From: Propionibacteriaceae bacterium
GTDB taxonomy: Bacteria > Actinomycetota > Actinomycetes > Propionibacteriales > Propionibacteriaceae
Length of the DNA: 9,122 bases
NCBI GenBank assembly: GCA_030450535.1
Contig: JAKDIK010000087.1
Coordinates: 1 to 9,122 of the forward strand
Direction of reading: 5' to 3'
The notes under the pieces were generated by a model, which had not been told where the DNA came from, ran no database searches, and saw nothing but the letters and a program-made list of their open reading frames with translations. This document shows, piece by piece, positions 1-5,780 of the stretch. Every line of letters starts with the position of its first letter. The first letter of the stretch is position 1. The position numbers and the translations under genes were made by a program.

Positions 1-732
1 TCCGGCCGGGCGCCGCCGGGGGAGACGGCGACCGACGGTCCACTGCCGAGCGCGCCCGCGACGTCACCTCCGACGGCGGACGTGGCCACGCCGCCGTCGG
101 AGTTCCCACCGACACCAGAGCCGATGCCGGACCTGCCGACGCCCCCCCCGGTGGCCTGGTCGGGGCCGGTGATCCTGGTGGACGAGGGTTGGCTGGTGAG
201 CACGGCGCAGAGGACGGGCATCCCGGCCAGGGCGCTGGACGCCTACGGCTCGGCCGACCTCACCGTGGCCACGGAGCGACCCAACTGCGCGCTCGGCTGG
301 AACACGCTGGCGGCGATCGGCCACGTCGAGAGCCGGCACGGTTCCTACGGCGGCTCGACGCTGGGCGGCGACGGCGTCGTCCGGCCGCCGGTGGTGGGCA
401 TCCCCCTGGACGGCGCCGGCGTCGCCCACATTCCCGACAGCGACGGCGGCCGCTACGACGGGGACACCCAATACGACCGCGCGGTGGGGCCGATGCAGTT
501 CATCCCGGGCACGTGGGCGCGCTGGGGGACCGACGCCAACGGCGACGGGGTCGCCGATCCGCAGAACATCGACGACGCCGCGCTCACCGCGGCCCGCTAC
601 CTGTGCGCGAGCGGTGACCTGACGACGGCGGAGTCCTGGCGGCGGGCGATCCTCACCTACAACCGCTCGGACGCCTACGTGGCCCAGGTGGCGGAGGTGG
701 CGGCCCGGTACGCCCGGGCCAGTCAGGGCTGA
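1..732 (+). CDS. Lytic transglycosylase, SLT2/MltB-like, 5'-truncated by window edge
   Basis: Probable secreted peptidoglycan lytic transglycosylase, cleaving the MurNAc-GlcNAc bond in the cell wall. The frame is open from base 1 to the TGA at 730-732, so the start and any signal peptide lie outside the window; the GTG at 82 falls inside a Pro/Thr/Ala-rich linker and is not a convincing start. The catalytic domain follows the linker. The core motif LAAIGHVESRHG carries the presumed catalytic Glu (codon 328-330), and AVGPMQFIPGTWARWG (about 481-528) is the typical second motif. An Asp/Asn-rich loop DANGDGVADP (532-561) resembles the EF-hand-like calcium loop of MltB/Slt35. Two cysteines (codons 286 and 604) flank the fold and could form a disulfide outside the cell. 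The motif set matches actinobacterial SLT2 proteins. The family is secure; substrate and partner are not known. It converges on the tRNA gene downstream. Confidence 0.88.
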   Translation, partial: SGRAPPGETATDGPLPSAPATSPPTADVATPPSEFPPTPEPMPDLPTPPPVAWSGPVILVDEGWLVSTAQRTGIPARALDAYGSADLTVATERPNCALGWNTLAAIGHVESRHGSYGGSTLGGDGVVRPPVVGIPLDGAGVAHIPDSDGGRYDGDTQYDRAVGPMQFIPGTWARWGTDANGDGVADPQNIDDAALTAARYLCASGDLTTAESWRRAILTYNRSDAYVAQVAEVAARYARASQG

Positions 733-752
733 GGTCGGCGTCAAGAATGCGG

Positions 753-791
753 CAGCGGCCCCGGTCGTGGTGATGGTGACCGGGGCCGCTG
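753..791. terminator. Perfect inverted repeat, probable bidirectional terminator
   Basis: A 13-bp perfect inverted repeat (753-765 with 779-791, arm CAGCGGCCCCGGT) closes a 13-nt loop; one more C-G pair (766/778) extends it. It sits 20 nt after the transglycosylase stop and just beyond the 3' end of the oppositely oriented tRNA, as expected for a terminator shared by convergent genes. On the plus strand no U-run follows. On the minus strand the stem is followed within a few bases by GCATTCTTG, a weak U-rich tail, so it may act better for the tRNA transcript. Stem-loops without U-tracts are common in high-GC Actinobacteria. Confidence 0.7.
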
Positions 792-798
792 GGCTCGG

Positions 799-870
799 CG
801 CCCCCAGTAGGATTCGAACCTACGCTCCCGCCTCCGGAGGGCGGTGCTCTATCCCCTGAGCTATGGGGGC
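799..870 (-). tRNA. tRNA-Arg (anticodon CCG)
   Basis: Read on the minus strand this folds into a complete cloverleaf. The acceptor stem GCCCCCA/TGGGGGC has 7 perfect pairs. The D arm starts GCTC and ends GAGC. The anticodon stem CCGCC/GGCGG holds the loop CTCCGGA, giving anticodon CCG, which reads the arginine codon CGG. The variable loop has 4 nt (GAGC). The T arm GTAGG-TTCGAAT-CCTAC is canonical. The discriminator base is G (799). The next bases are CCG rather than CCA, so the 3' CCA is not encoded and must be added by the nucleotidyltransferase. There is no intron and no mismatch in any stem. Confidence 0.97.
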
Positions 871-1049
871 CGGCGCACGACGCAGCATGCGAGCCGCCCA
901 GAACACTACCACCCGCGGCCCCCAGCCCCGAACCGGGGGGGCCGAACCGTGCGCACCCCTGACGGCGCTCTGATGCCCGGCGGCCCGGGCGCGTCCGGCC
1001 GTTGGCGTCCAAGGAGGGCATGCGCCGAGTTCTGGCAGAGTGGGCAGCC
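871..1049. other. Divergent control region between tRNA-Arg and lysA
   Basis: This gene-free stretch of about 180 bases holds the promoter regions of both the tRNA (minus) and the lysA operon (plus). I see no convincing plus-strand -35/-10 pair. A GC-rich element lies at 916-944: it can pair as an 8-bp stem (916-923 with 937-944) or as the alternative CCCCG-AAC-CGGGG hairpin (926-938), and could be a leader structure or an operator. A strong ribosome-binding-like sequence AAGGAGG is at 1011-1017. No riboswitch fold or leader peptide with a run of Lys or Thr codons is recognisable. Confidence 0.5.
903..932 (-). promoter_or_regulatory. Candidate promoter for tRNA-Arg
   Basis: On the minus strand, TAGTGT (complement of 903-908) resembles a -10 box. 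TTCGGG (complement of 927-932) lies 18 nt further upstream as a poor -35. Transcription would start near 896, about 25 nt before the mature tRNA 5' end. The match to consensus is only moderate at the -10 and weak at the -35. Confidence 0.35.
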
Positions 1050-2459
1050 ATGACCCACATGCACGTCGCCGGCTCGATCCATGCCGACGCCACCTCGGCC
1101 GCTCCCGTCTGGCTGGTGCGGCCGGCGGACGCCAACGCGCTCGCCGACGGCCTGTGGAGCACCACCGTCGCCCGCGCCGACGGCGACGAGTTGCGTATCG
1201 GGGGGCTCACGGCGTCGCAGATCATCGCTGAGTGCGGGTCGCCGGTCTACGTGATCGACGAAATCGACTTCCGCGGACGGGCCCTGTCGTGGGCCAACGC
1301 CTTCGCCGGGTGGGGCGTCTACTACGCGGGCAAGTCCTTCCTCTGCGCCACCGTGGCCCGCTGGGTCGAGGAGGAAGGTCTCAACCTCGACGTCAGCAGC
1401 CTCGGCGAGCTGACCGTCGCGCTGCGCGCCGGCTTCCCGCCCGAGCGCATCGGGCTGCACGGCAACAACAAGTCGGACGAGCTGCTCCGCCTCGCGTTGA
1501 CCGCCGGGGTGGGTCGCATCATCGTCGATTCCTCCGACGAGATCGGACGCCTCGAGCGCCTGACCGCGGAGCTCGGCGTCCGCGCGCAGGTGCTCATCCG
1601 CGTGACCACCGGCGTCGAGGCGCACACCCACGAGTACATCGCCACCGCCCACGAGGATCAGAAGTTCGGCTTCTCGATCACCGGTGGGCAGGCGCTCGTG
1701 GCCCTGGTGCGCACCTTCCACGCCCCGAACCTCGACCTGATGGGCATCCACAGCCACATCGGCAGCCAGATCTTCGACACCAACGGCTTCGAGGTCGCTG
1801 CCCGCCGGACGCTGCGCCTCATGAGCCAGGTGAAGGAGGCCACCGGGCTGATGCTGCCCGAGCTCGACCTGGGCGGCGGCTTCGGCATCGCCTACACCGT
1901 CGACGACACCCCGGCGACCGTGGGCGACCTGGCCGCCAGCCTCACCGACATCGTCGATCACGAGTGCCGCGCCTTCGGGCTGACCCGCCCCAAGCTCTCC
2001 CTCGAACCCGGCCGCGCGATCAGCGGCCCCGCGGGCACGGCCCTCTATACCGTCGGCACGGTCAAGGACGTCGAGCTCGGCGGCGGCCAGACCCGCCGTT
2101 ACCTCAGCGTGGACGGCGGCATGAGCGACAACATCCGCCCCGCCCTGTACGCCGCCGAATACTCCGCGGTGCTCGCGAACCGCGTCTCGGACGCCGCCCC
2201 CGTGCTCAGCCGCGTCGTGGGCCTGCACTGCGAGGGCGGGGACATCCTCGTCCGCAACGTGTTCCTGCCCGGCGACGTGTCCGCCTCAGATGTGCTCGCG
2301 GTGCCGGCGTCCGGCGCGTACAGCCGCTCGATGGCGTCCAACTACAACTACACCCCGCGCCCCGGCGTCGTGTCGGTGCGGGACGGTAGGATCAGCACGC
2401 TGGTCCGACGCGAGACGCTCGACGACCTGCTTGCCCTGGATGCCGGGCTGCTCGGCTGA
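1050..2459 (+). CDS. lysA: Diaminopimelate decarboxylase LysA
   Basis: PLP-dependent fold-type III decarboxylase that converts meso-diaminopimelate to L-lysine and CO2, the last step of lysine synthesis, in the cytoplasm. With the ATG at 1050 the protein is 469 aa, normal for the family. Visible motifs, in order: YYAGKSF with the PLP-binding Lys95; NLDVSSLGEL; HSHIGSQI; ELDLGGGFGIAYT with the glycine-rich phosphate-binding loop; EPGRAI; and HCEGGDIL with Cys394, the active-site cysteine contributed across the dimer, followed by GAYSRSMASNYN near the C-terminus. The start is uncertain. ATG 1020 would add 10 residues, but its AAGGAGG is only 2 nt upstream, too close. ATG 1050 gives the N-terminus MTHMHVAGSIHAD, which looks family-like, with only a weak GAGTGGG upstream. 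The gene probably heads the operon with hom 25 nt downstream. Function is very secure; the exact start is not. Confidence 0.96.
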   Translation: MTHMHVAGSIHADATSAAPVWLVRPADANALADGLWSTTVARADGDELRIGGLTASQIIAECGSPVYVIDEIDFRGRALSWANAFAGWGVYYAGKSFLCATVARWVEEEGLNLDVSSLGELTVALRAGFPPERIGLHGNNKSDELLRLALTAGVGRIIVDSSDEIGRLERLTAELGVRAQVLIRVTTGVEAHTHEYIATAHEDQKFGFSITGGQALVALVRTFHAPNLDLMGIHSHIGSQIFDTNGFEVAARRTLRLMSQVKEATGLMLPELDLGGGFGIAYTVDDTPATVGDLAASLTDIVDHECRAFGLTRPKLSLEPGRAISGPAGTALYTVGTVKDVELGGGQTRRYLSVDGGMSDNIRPALYAAEYSAVLANRVSDAAPVLSRVVGLHCEGGDILVRNVFLPGDVSASDVLAVPASGAYSRSMASNYNYTPRPGVVSVRDGRISTLVRRETLDDLLALDAGLLG

Positions 2460-2484
2460 CATCGACGAAGGAACCAGACCCACC

Positions 2485-3786
2485 ATGATGAGTTCACCGG
2501 GCGCCGGAGTGCGCGTCGCCCTGCTCGGCTGCGGCACCGTCGGCTCGCAGGTGGCCCGCATCCTGATCGAACAGGCCGACGACCTGCGGGCCCGCGTCGG
2601 ACGCCCGCTCGCGCTGGTCGGCGTCGCGACCCGCACCGAGCGTGAGCGTCCGGGCGTCGATCCGGCGCTCCTCACCACGGACGCCGCGGCGCTCGTCGCG
2701 CGCGACGACATCGATCTGATCATCGAGTTGATGGGCGGCATCCACCCGACGCTCGGGCTCCTGACCGACGCCCTCGCGTCGGGCAAGTCGGTGGTCACCG
2801 CGAATAAGGCGCTGCTCGCCCAGCACGGCGCACAGTTGTTCGAGGCCGCCGAGAGCGCCGGGGTCGACATCTACTACGAGGCGGCTGTCGCCGGCGCGAT
2901 TCCGATCATCCGGCCGCTGCGCGAGTCCCTCGTGGGCGACGAGGTGACCGCCGTCAAGGGCATCGTCAACGGCACCACCAACTACATCCTCGACCAGATG
3001 CACACCACCGGCGCCGACTACGCGGACGCCCTCGCCGAGGCCCAGGCGTTGGGGTACGCCGAGGCCGATCCCACCGCCGACGTCGAGGGCGAGGACGCCG
3101 CCGCCAAGGCCGCCATCCTCGCCTCGCTGGCCTTCCACACCCGGGTGTCGCTCGCCGACGTCGACCGCGAGGGCATCTCGGGGGTGACGAGCGACGACAT
3201 CGCCACCGCCGAGCAGCTCGGCTGCGTCGTCAAGCTGCTCGCCGACTGCTCGGTGAGCGCGGACGGCAGCATCGCCGTCGGCGTCCACCCCACACTCGTG
3301 CCCGCCACGCACCCGCTGGCCGGCATTCGGGGTGCGTTCAACGCCGTCTTCGTCGAGTCCCGCAACGCCGGGCAGCTCATGTTCATGGGCCCGGGCGCCG
3401 GCGGCTCGCCGACGGCCTCGGCCGTCCTGGGCGACGTTGTGACCGCGGCCCGCAATCGCGTCCGCGGCGTTGCCGGCCCGGGCGAGTCCGCCTACACCGC
3501 ACCCGGTATCACCGATCCGGGCAAGGTGGCCTCGCGCCATCACCTCGGCATGGTCGTCCGGGACGAGCCGGGCGTCCTGTCCCGCGTCGCCGCGGCGCTG
3601 GCGCGCAGGCAGGTGTCGATCCAGGCCGTCCGGCAGGTGCAGGCGCCCGAGCAGGACGCCCACGCGCGGCTCGGCATCACGACGCACATCGCACCCGACG
3701 CCGACGTGCGTGCCGTGGTCGCCGAACTGGAGGGCTCCGACGACGTGCGCGGCACCATCCGTGTACTCCGCGTCGAGGGGGAGTGA
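2485..3786 (+). CDS. hom: Homoserine dehydrogenase (ACT-domain type)
   Basis: NAD(P)H-dependent oxidoreductase that reduces aspartate semialdehyde to homoserine, the branch point to threonine and methionine. The 433-aa protein has the Rossmann loop GCGTVG at residues 15-20. The family signature follows at about 188-208, as DPTADVEGEDAAAK ending in the catalytic-region Lys208. YEAAVAGAIPIIRPL, typical of the substrate-binding domain, lies before it. A C-terminal ACT domain runs from about residue 353 (HLGMVVRDEPGVLSRVAAAL) to the end. ACT domains bind amino acids, and threonine feedback inhibition is known for the actinobacterial enzymes, so it is inferred here. The start ATG 2485 has GAAGGA (2467-2472) 12 nt upstream, rather far; ATG 2488 is the alternative. 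The open frame extends upstream into lysA but that part is not coding. The stop is 2 nt before the preferred thrH start, so translation is probably coupled. Confidence 0.97.
   Translation: MMSSPGAGVRVALLGCGTVGSQVARILIEQADDLRARVGRPLALVGVATRTERERPGVDPALLTTDAAALVARDDIDLIIELMGGIHPTLGLLTDALASGKSVVTANKALLAQHGAQLFEAAESAGVDIYYEAAVAGAIPIIRPLRESLVGDEVTAVKGIVNGTTNYILDQMHTTGADYADALAEAQALGYAEADPTADVEGEDAAAKAAILASLAFHTRVSLADVDREGISGVTSDDIATAEQLGCVVKLLADCSVSADGSIAVGVHPTLVPATHPLAGIRGAFNAVFVESRNAGQLMFMGPGAGGSPTASAVLGDVVTAARNRVRGVAGPGESAYTAPGITDPGKVASRHHLGMVVRDEPGVLSRVAAALARRQVSIQAVRQVQAPEQDAHARLGITTHIAPDADVRAVVAELEGSDDVRGTIRVLRVEGE
3775..3783 (+). promoter_or_regulatory. Ribosome binding site of thrH, inside the end of hom
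   Basis: The purine run GAGGGGGAG spans the last codons of hom. Its core (3775-3781) is 7 nt from ATG 3789 but overlaps or crowds the alternative GTG at 3783. This spacing decides the start in favour of ATG 3789 and suggests that ribosomes finishing hom re-initiate on thrH. Confidence 0.7.
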
Positions 3787-3788
3787 GC

Positions 3789-4397
3789 ATGCTGGTGGCC
3801 TGCCTCGATCTGGAGGGCGTGCTCGTACCCGAGATCTGGATCAACGTCGCCGAGGCGACCGGCATCGACGACCTGCGCCTCACCACGCGCGACATCGCCG
3901 ACTACGACGAGCTCATGACGCACCGCCTGCGCACCCTGGATCGCCACGGCATCGGCCTGGGCCGCATCCAGGCCGTGATCGACGGCATGGGTCCGCTGCC
4001 GGGCGCCGCGGATTTCCTCAATTGGCTGCGCCAGCGGTTCCAGGTGGTGATCCTGTCGGACACCTTCTATCCCTTCGGCATGCCGCTGATGGCGCAGCTG
4101 GGCCACCCGACGCTGCTGTGCCACGACCTCGAGATCGTCGAGGACCGCATCGTCGGCTATCGGCTGCGACAGCACGACCAGAAGACGAAGGCGGTCGCCG
4201 CCCTGCAGACGCTCAACCTCACCGTCGTCGCGACGGGGGATTCCTACAACGACTCGGGCATGTTGGCCCGGGCGGACGCCGGCGTCTGGTTCTGCCCGCC
4301 GGACAGGGTGGTCGCCGAGTTCCCGCAGTATCCGGTTGCCCGGGATTACGACGCGCTGCGCACGGAGTTCACCGAGGCGGCGCGCCGTGTCGGCTAG
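3789..4397 (+). CDS. thrH: Phosphoserine phosphatase / homoserine phosphotransferase ThrH
   Basis: HAD-superfamily enzyme of the ThrH type. The Pseudomonas aeruginosa protein, from memory, dephosphorylates phosphoserine and can pass the phosphoryl group to homoserine, giving the threonine precursor O-phosphohomoserine. The 202-aa length fits the family (about 200-205 aa). From ATG 3789 the N-terminus MLVACLDLEGVLVPEIW lines up almost residue for residue with the Pseudomonas N-terminus as I remember it. HAD motif I is D7-L-E9, with Glu where most phosphatases have the second Asp, as in ThrH. Motif II is ILSDTF with Ser90. The motif III lysine lies in the QKTK segment. Motif IV is GDSYND at 150-155. 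FPQYP near the C-terminus is also ThrH-like. A GTG at 3783 overlapping the hom stop would add two residues. Tight linkage to hom supports a role in threonine synthesis rather than only serine synthesis, but that is inference. Confidence 0.93.
   Translation: MLVACLDLEGVLVPEIWINVAEATGIDDLRLTTRDIADYDELMTHRLRTLDRHGIGLGRIQAVIDGMGPLPGAADFLNWLRQRFQVVILSDTFYPFGMPLMAQLGHPTLLCHDLEIVEDRIVGYRLRQHDQKTKAVAALQTLNLTVVATGDSYNDSGMLARADAGVWFCPPDRVVAEFPQYPVARDYDALRTEFTEAARRVG
4374..4377 (+). promoter_or_regulatory. Candidate RBS for the GT87 gene inside thrH
   Basis: GAGG (within GAGGCGG) lies 9 nt upstream of the GTG at 4387. No comparable purine motif precedes the alternative ATG at 4429, so this site favours the GTG start and an 11-nt overlap with thrH. 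Confidence 0.45.
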
Positions 4398-5655
4398 GCG
4401 TCCGCGCGCGGCGGCGACGCCGACGCCCATGTCGACCGCGACACCCGCCGAGGCTCCGATCGGCCTGACGCGCCGCCAATGGCTGGGGGCGCTGGTGTGG
4501 TTCCTGCCCCCGTTCGTGGCGGGCCTGTGGGCCGGTGCCATGACCATCGCGGGGGGCTCGTTCGATCCGTGGGCGCCCGCGATGATCGACCTCGACGTCT
4601 ACCGGCGCACCGGGGCGGGTCTCCTGGCGGGCACCGACATCTACACCGCCGATGGGCTGCCGTGGATCTACCCGCCGTTCGCCGCCTTCTTCACGCTCCC
4701 CCTCACGGTGCTACCGCTGGGGCCGACCCAGGCAGTGTGGATCGCGCTCACGGTCGCGCTGCTCATGGCGATGCTCTACCGGATCGGCCTGACGGGCTGG
4801 ACGCTCTCGCTGGCCACCACCGCGGCCGTCTGGCTCGCCGAACCCGTCCGCGAGACGCTGGGATTCGGCCAACTCGGCGTCCTGCTCGTGTCCGCGGCGG
4901 TGCTCGACTCGATGCCCGGCCCACGCGTGTTCGGCCGCCGGTTCCTGCCGGAGGGGCTGTGGATCGGCATGGCGACCGCGGTGAAGCTCACCCCGGCGAC
5001 CGTGGCCGCCTACCAGTTCTTCGCCGGACGTCGCCGTCCCGGCCTAGTCGCCTTCGCGGCGTTCCTCGCCGCCACCGGGCTCGGTTTCGCGCTCATGCCG
5101 GCGGGCTCGTTGCACTACTGGGGCGGGCTGCTGAGCGGGGACTCCGGCATCAACACCGGCATCACGTTCAAGACCAACCAGTCGGTGATGGGCTTGTGGG
5201 CGCGGCTGTTCGGCGAGCTGAGCCGGGGCGGACTGCTGCTGAGCGCGGTCGTCGCGGTGGGCGGCATCGCGGTCGCCGTCTTGCTGCATCGTGCCAGCGA
5301 GGAGCGGTTGGCCATCATCGTCGCCGGCCTCACGAGCCTGCTGGCCAGCCCCATCAGCTGGTCACACCACTACGTCTGGGTGGTGCCGCTCGTGGCGCTC
5401 CTGCTCACCGACCGCGCCCTCAACGCGCCGCTGCGCGTTTTCGGGCTCTTCTACGGAATTTGGGTGCTGCATGCCCCCTTCAAACAGTTGCCGGGCGGCG
5501 ACGGCGTCGAACTCACCTATTCGATCGGCCATCAGGTCGTCGACAATCTCGGCATCATCGGTGGGCTGGCATTCATCATCTGGTGCGGCGTGCTCGCCGC
5601 GCGCGTGCTGCGGGGCGATTCGACGGCACTGAGGACGCCCGTGCTAGCATCGTGA
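4387..5655 (+). CDS. GT87-family (DUF2029) integral membrane glycosyltransferase
   Basis: Predicted polytopic membrane glycosyltransferase of the polyprenyl-phosphate-sugar-dependent GT-C class, family GT87, which includes the mycobacterial mannosyltransferase PimE. Such enzymes transfer mannose or arabinose from a lipid carrier on the outer face of the membrane. Evidence: a short Ala/Pro/Thr-rich N-terminus, then a first hydrophobic helix (WLGALVWFLPPFVAGLW). Next comes IDLDVYRRTG with acidic residues Asp68/Asp70 at the position of the catalytic Asp of this class, then GTDIYTADGLPWIYPPF, the family-typical Y-PPF loop. FGQLGVLL, AVKLTP and SPISWSHHYVW follow, with about nine or more hydrophobic segments to the C-terminus. 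With the GTG at 4387 it has 422 aa; ATG 4429 gives 408 aa. It overlaps thrH but has no obvious metabolic link to it. Family is fairly sure; sugar and acceptor (phosphatidylinositol mannoside, lipomannan or another glycan) cannot be told from sequence. Confidence 0.85.
   Translation: MSARRPRAAATPTPMSTATPAEAPIGLTRRQWLGALVWFLPPFVAGLWAGAMTIAGGSFDPWAPAMIDLDVYRRTGAGLLAGTDIYTADGLPWIYPPFAAFFTLPLTVLPLGPTQAVWIALTVALLMAMLYRIGLTGWTLSLATTAAVWLAEPVRETLGFGQLGVLLVSAAVLDSMPGPRVFGRRFLPEGLWIGMATAVKLTPATVAAYQFFAGRRRPGLVAFAAFLAATGLGFALMPAGSLHYWGGLLSGDSGINTGITFKTNQSVMGLWARLFGELSRGGLLLSAVVAVGGIAVAVLLHRASEERLAIIVAGLTSLLASPISWSHHYVWVVPLVALLLTDRALNAPLRVFGLFYGIWVLHAPFKQLPGGDGVELTYSIGHQVVDNLGIIGGLAFIIWCGVLAARVLRGDSTALRTPVLAS
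5620..5650 (+). promoter_or_regulatory. Candidate promoter of rho
   Basis: TAGCAT at 5645-5650 matches a -10 box and is preceded by TG at 5642-5643, forming an extended -10. TCGACG at 5620-5625 is a one-mismatch match to an actinobacterial-type TTGACG -35, with a long 19-nt spacer. It lies at the very end of the GT87 coding sequence and would start transcription near 5657, giving a leader of about 125 nt for rho. No terminator is visible between the two genes, so read-through from the upstream operon may also occur. Confidence 0.45.
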
Positions 5656-5780
5656 GCAGCGCATTCGCGCGGAGCCCCTCAGATCGGGCGCGGCCGGCCA
5701 CGACGCGGCGGAGGATCTGACCACGACCCCCGGTGGACCAACCACCTGGCCCGGCATTGCCGGTGCCCGAAAGGACTCTT
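5656..5780 (+). promoter_or_regulatory. rho mRNA leader with small hairpins
   Basis: This is non-coding sequence between the GT87 stop and the rho start. It contains several inverted repeats: TCAGATC (5679-5685) with GATCTGA (5714-5720); GGTGG (5732-5736) with CCACC (5742-5746); and CCGGC-ATT-GCCGG (5751-5763), which ends 5 nt before the ribosome binding site. None is followed by a U-tract, so they do not look like intrinsic terminators. In Escherichia coli rho autoregulates by terminating in its own leader; a similar role is possible here but only inferred. Confidence 0.4.
5769..5775 (+). promoter_or_regulatory. Ribosome binding site deciding the GTG start of rho
   Basis: GAAAGGA ends 5 nt before the GTG at 5781. 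An in-frame GTG at 5733 would add 16 residues but has no purine-rich site upstream, so 5781 is preferred. Confidence 0.75.

Noticed and set aside
844..1053. Small plus-strand open frame across the tRNA and the lysA upstream region
   Set aside because: Half of it is antisense to the tRNA. It shows no RBS and no run of regulatory Lys or Thr codons that would mark a leader peptide.
906..2228. Long minus-strand open frame opposite lysA
   Set aside because: It is antisense to a complete lysA with all active-site motifs; its composition (Gly/Ala/Val/Arg/Glu) and lack of motifs indicate a codon-bias artefact.
2290..2484. Upstream extension of hom into lysA
   Set aside because: The frame is open but is a shadow of the lysA 3' end. 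The Rossmann fold starts right after ATG 2485, so the extension is not coding for hom.
2494..3687. Long minus-strand open frame opposite hom
   Set aside because: It has no recognisable domain and is fully antisense to hom, so it is explained by high third-position GC.
5692..5699. Palindrome GGCCGGCC in the rho leader
   Set aside because: An 8-bp GC-only palindrome is expected by chance in DNA of this composition, and nothing ties it to a function.
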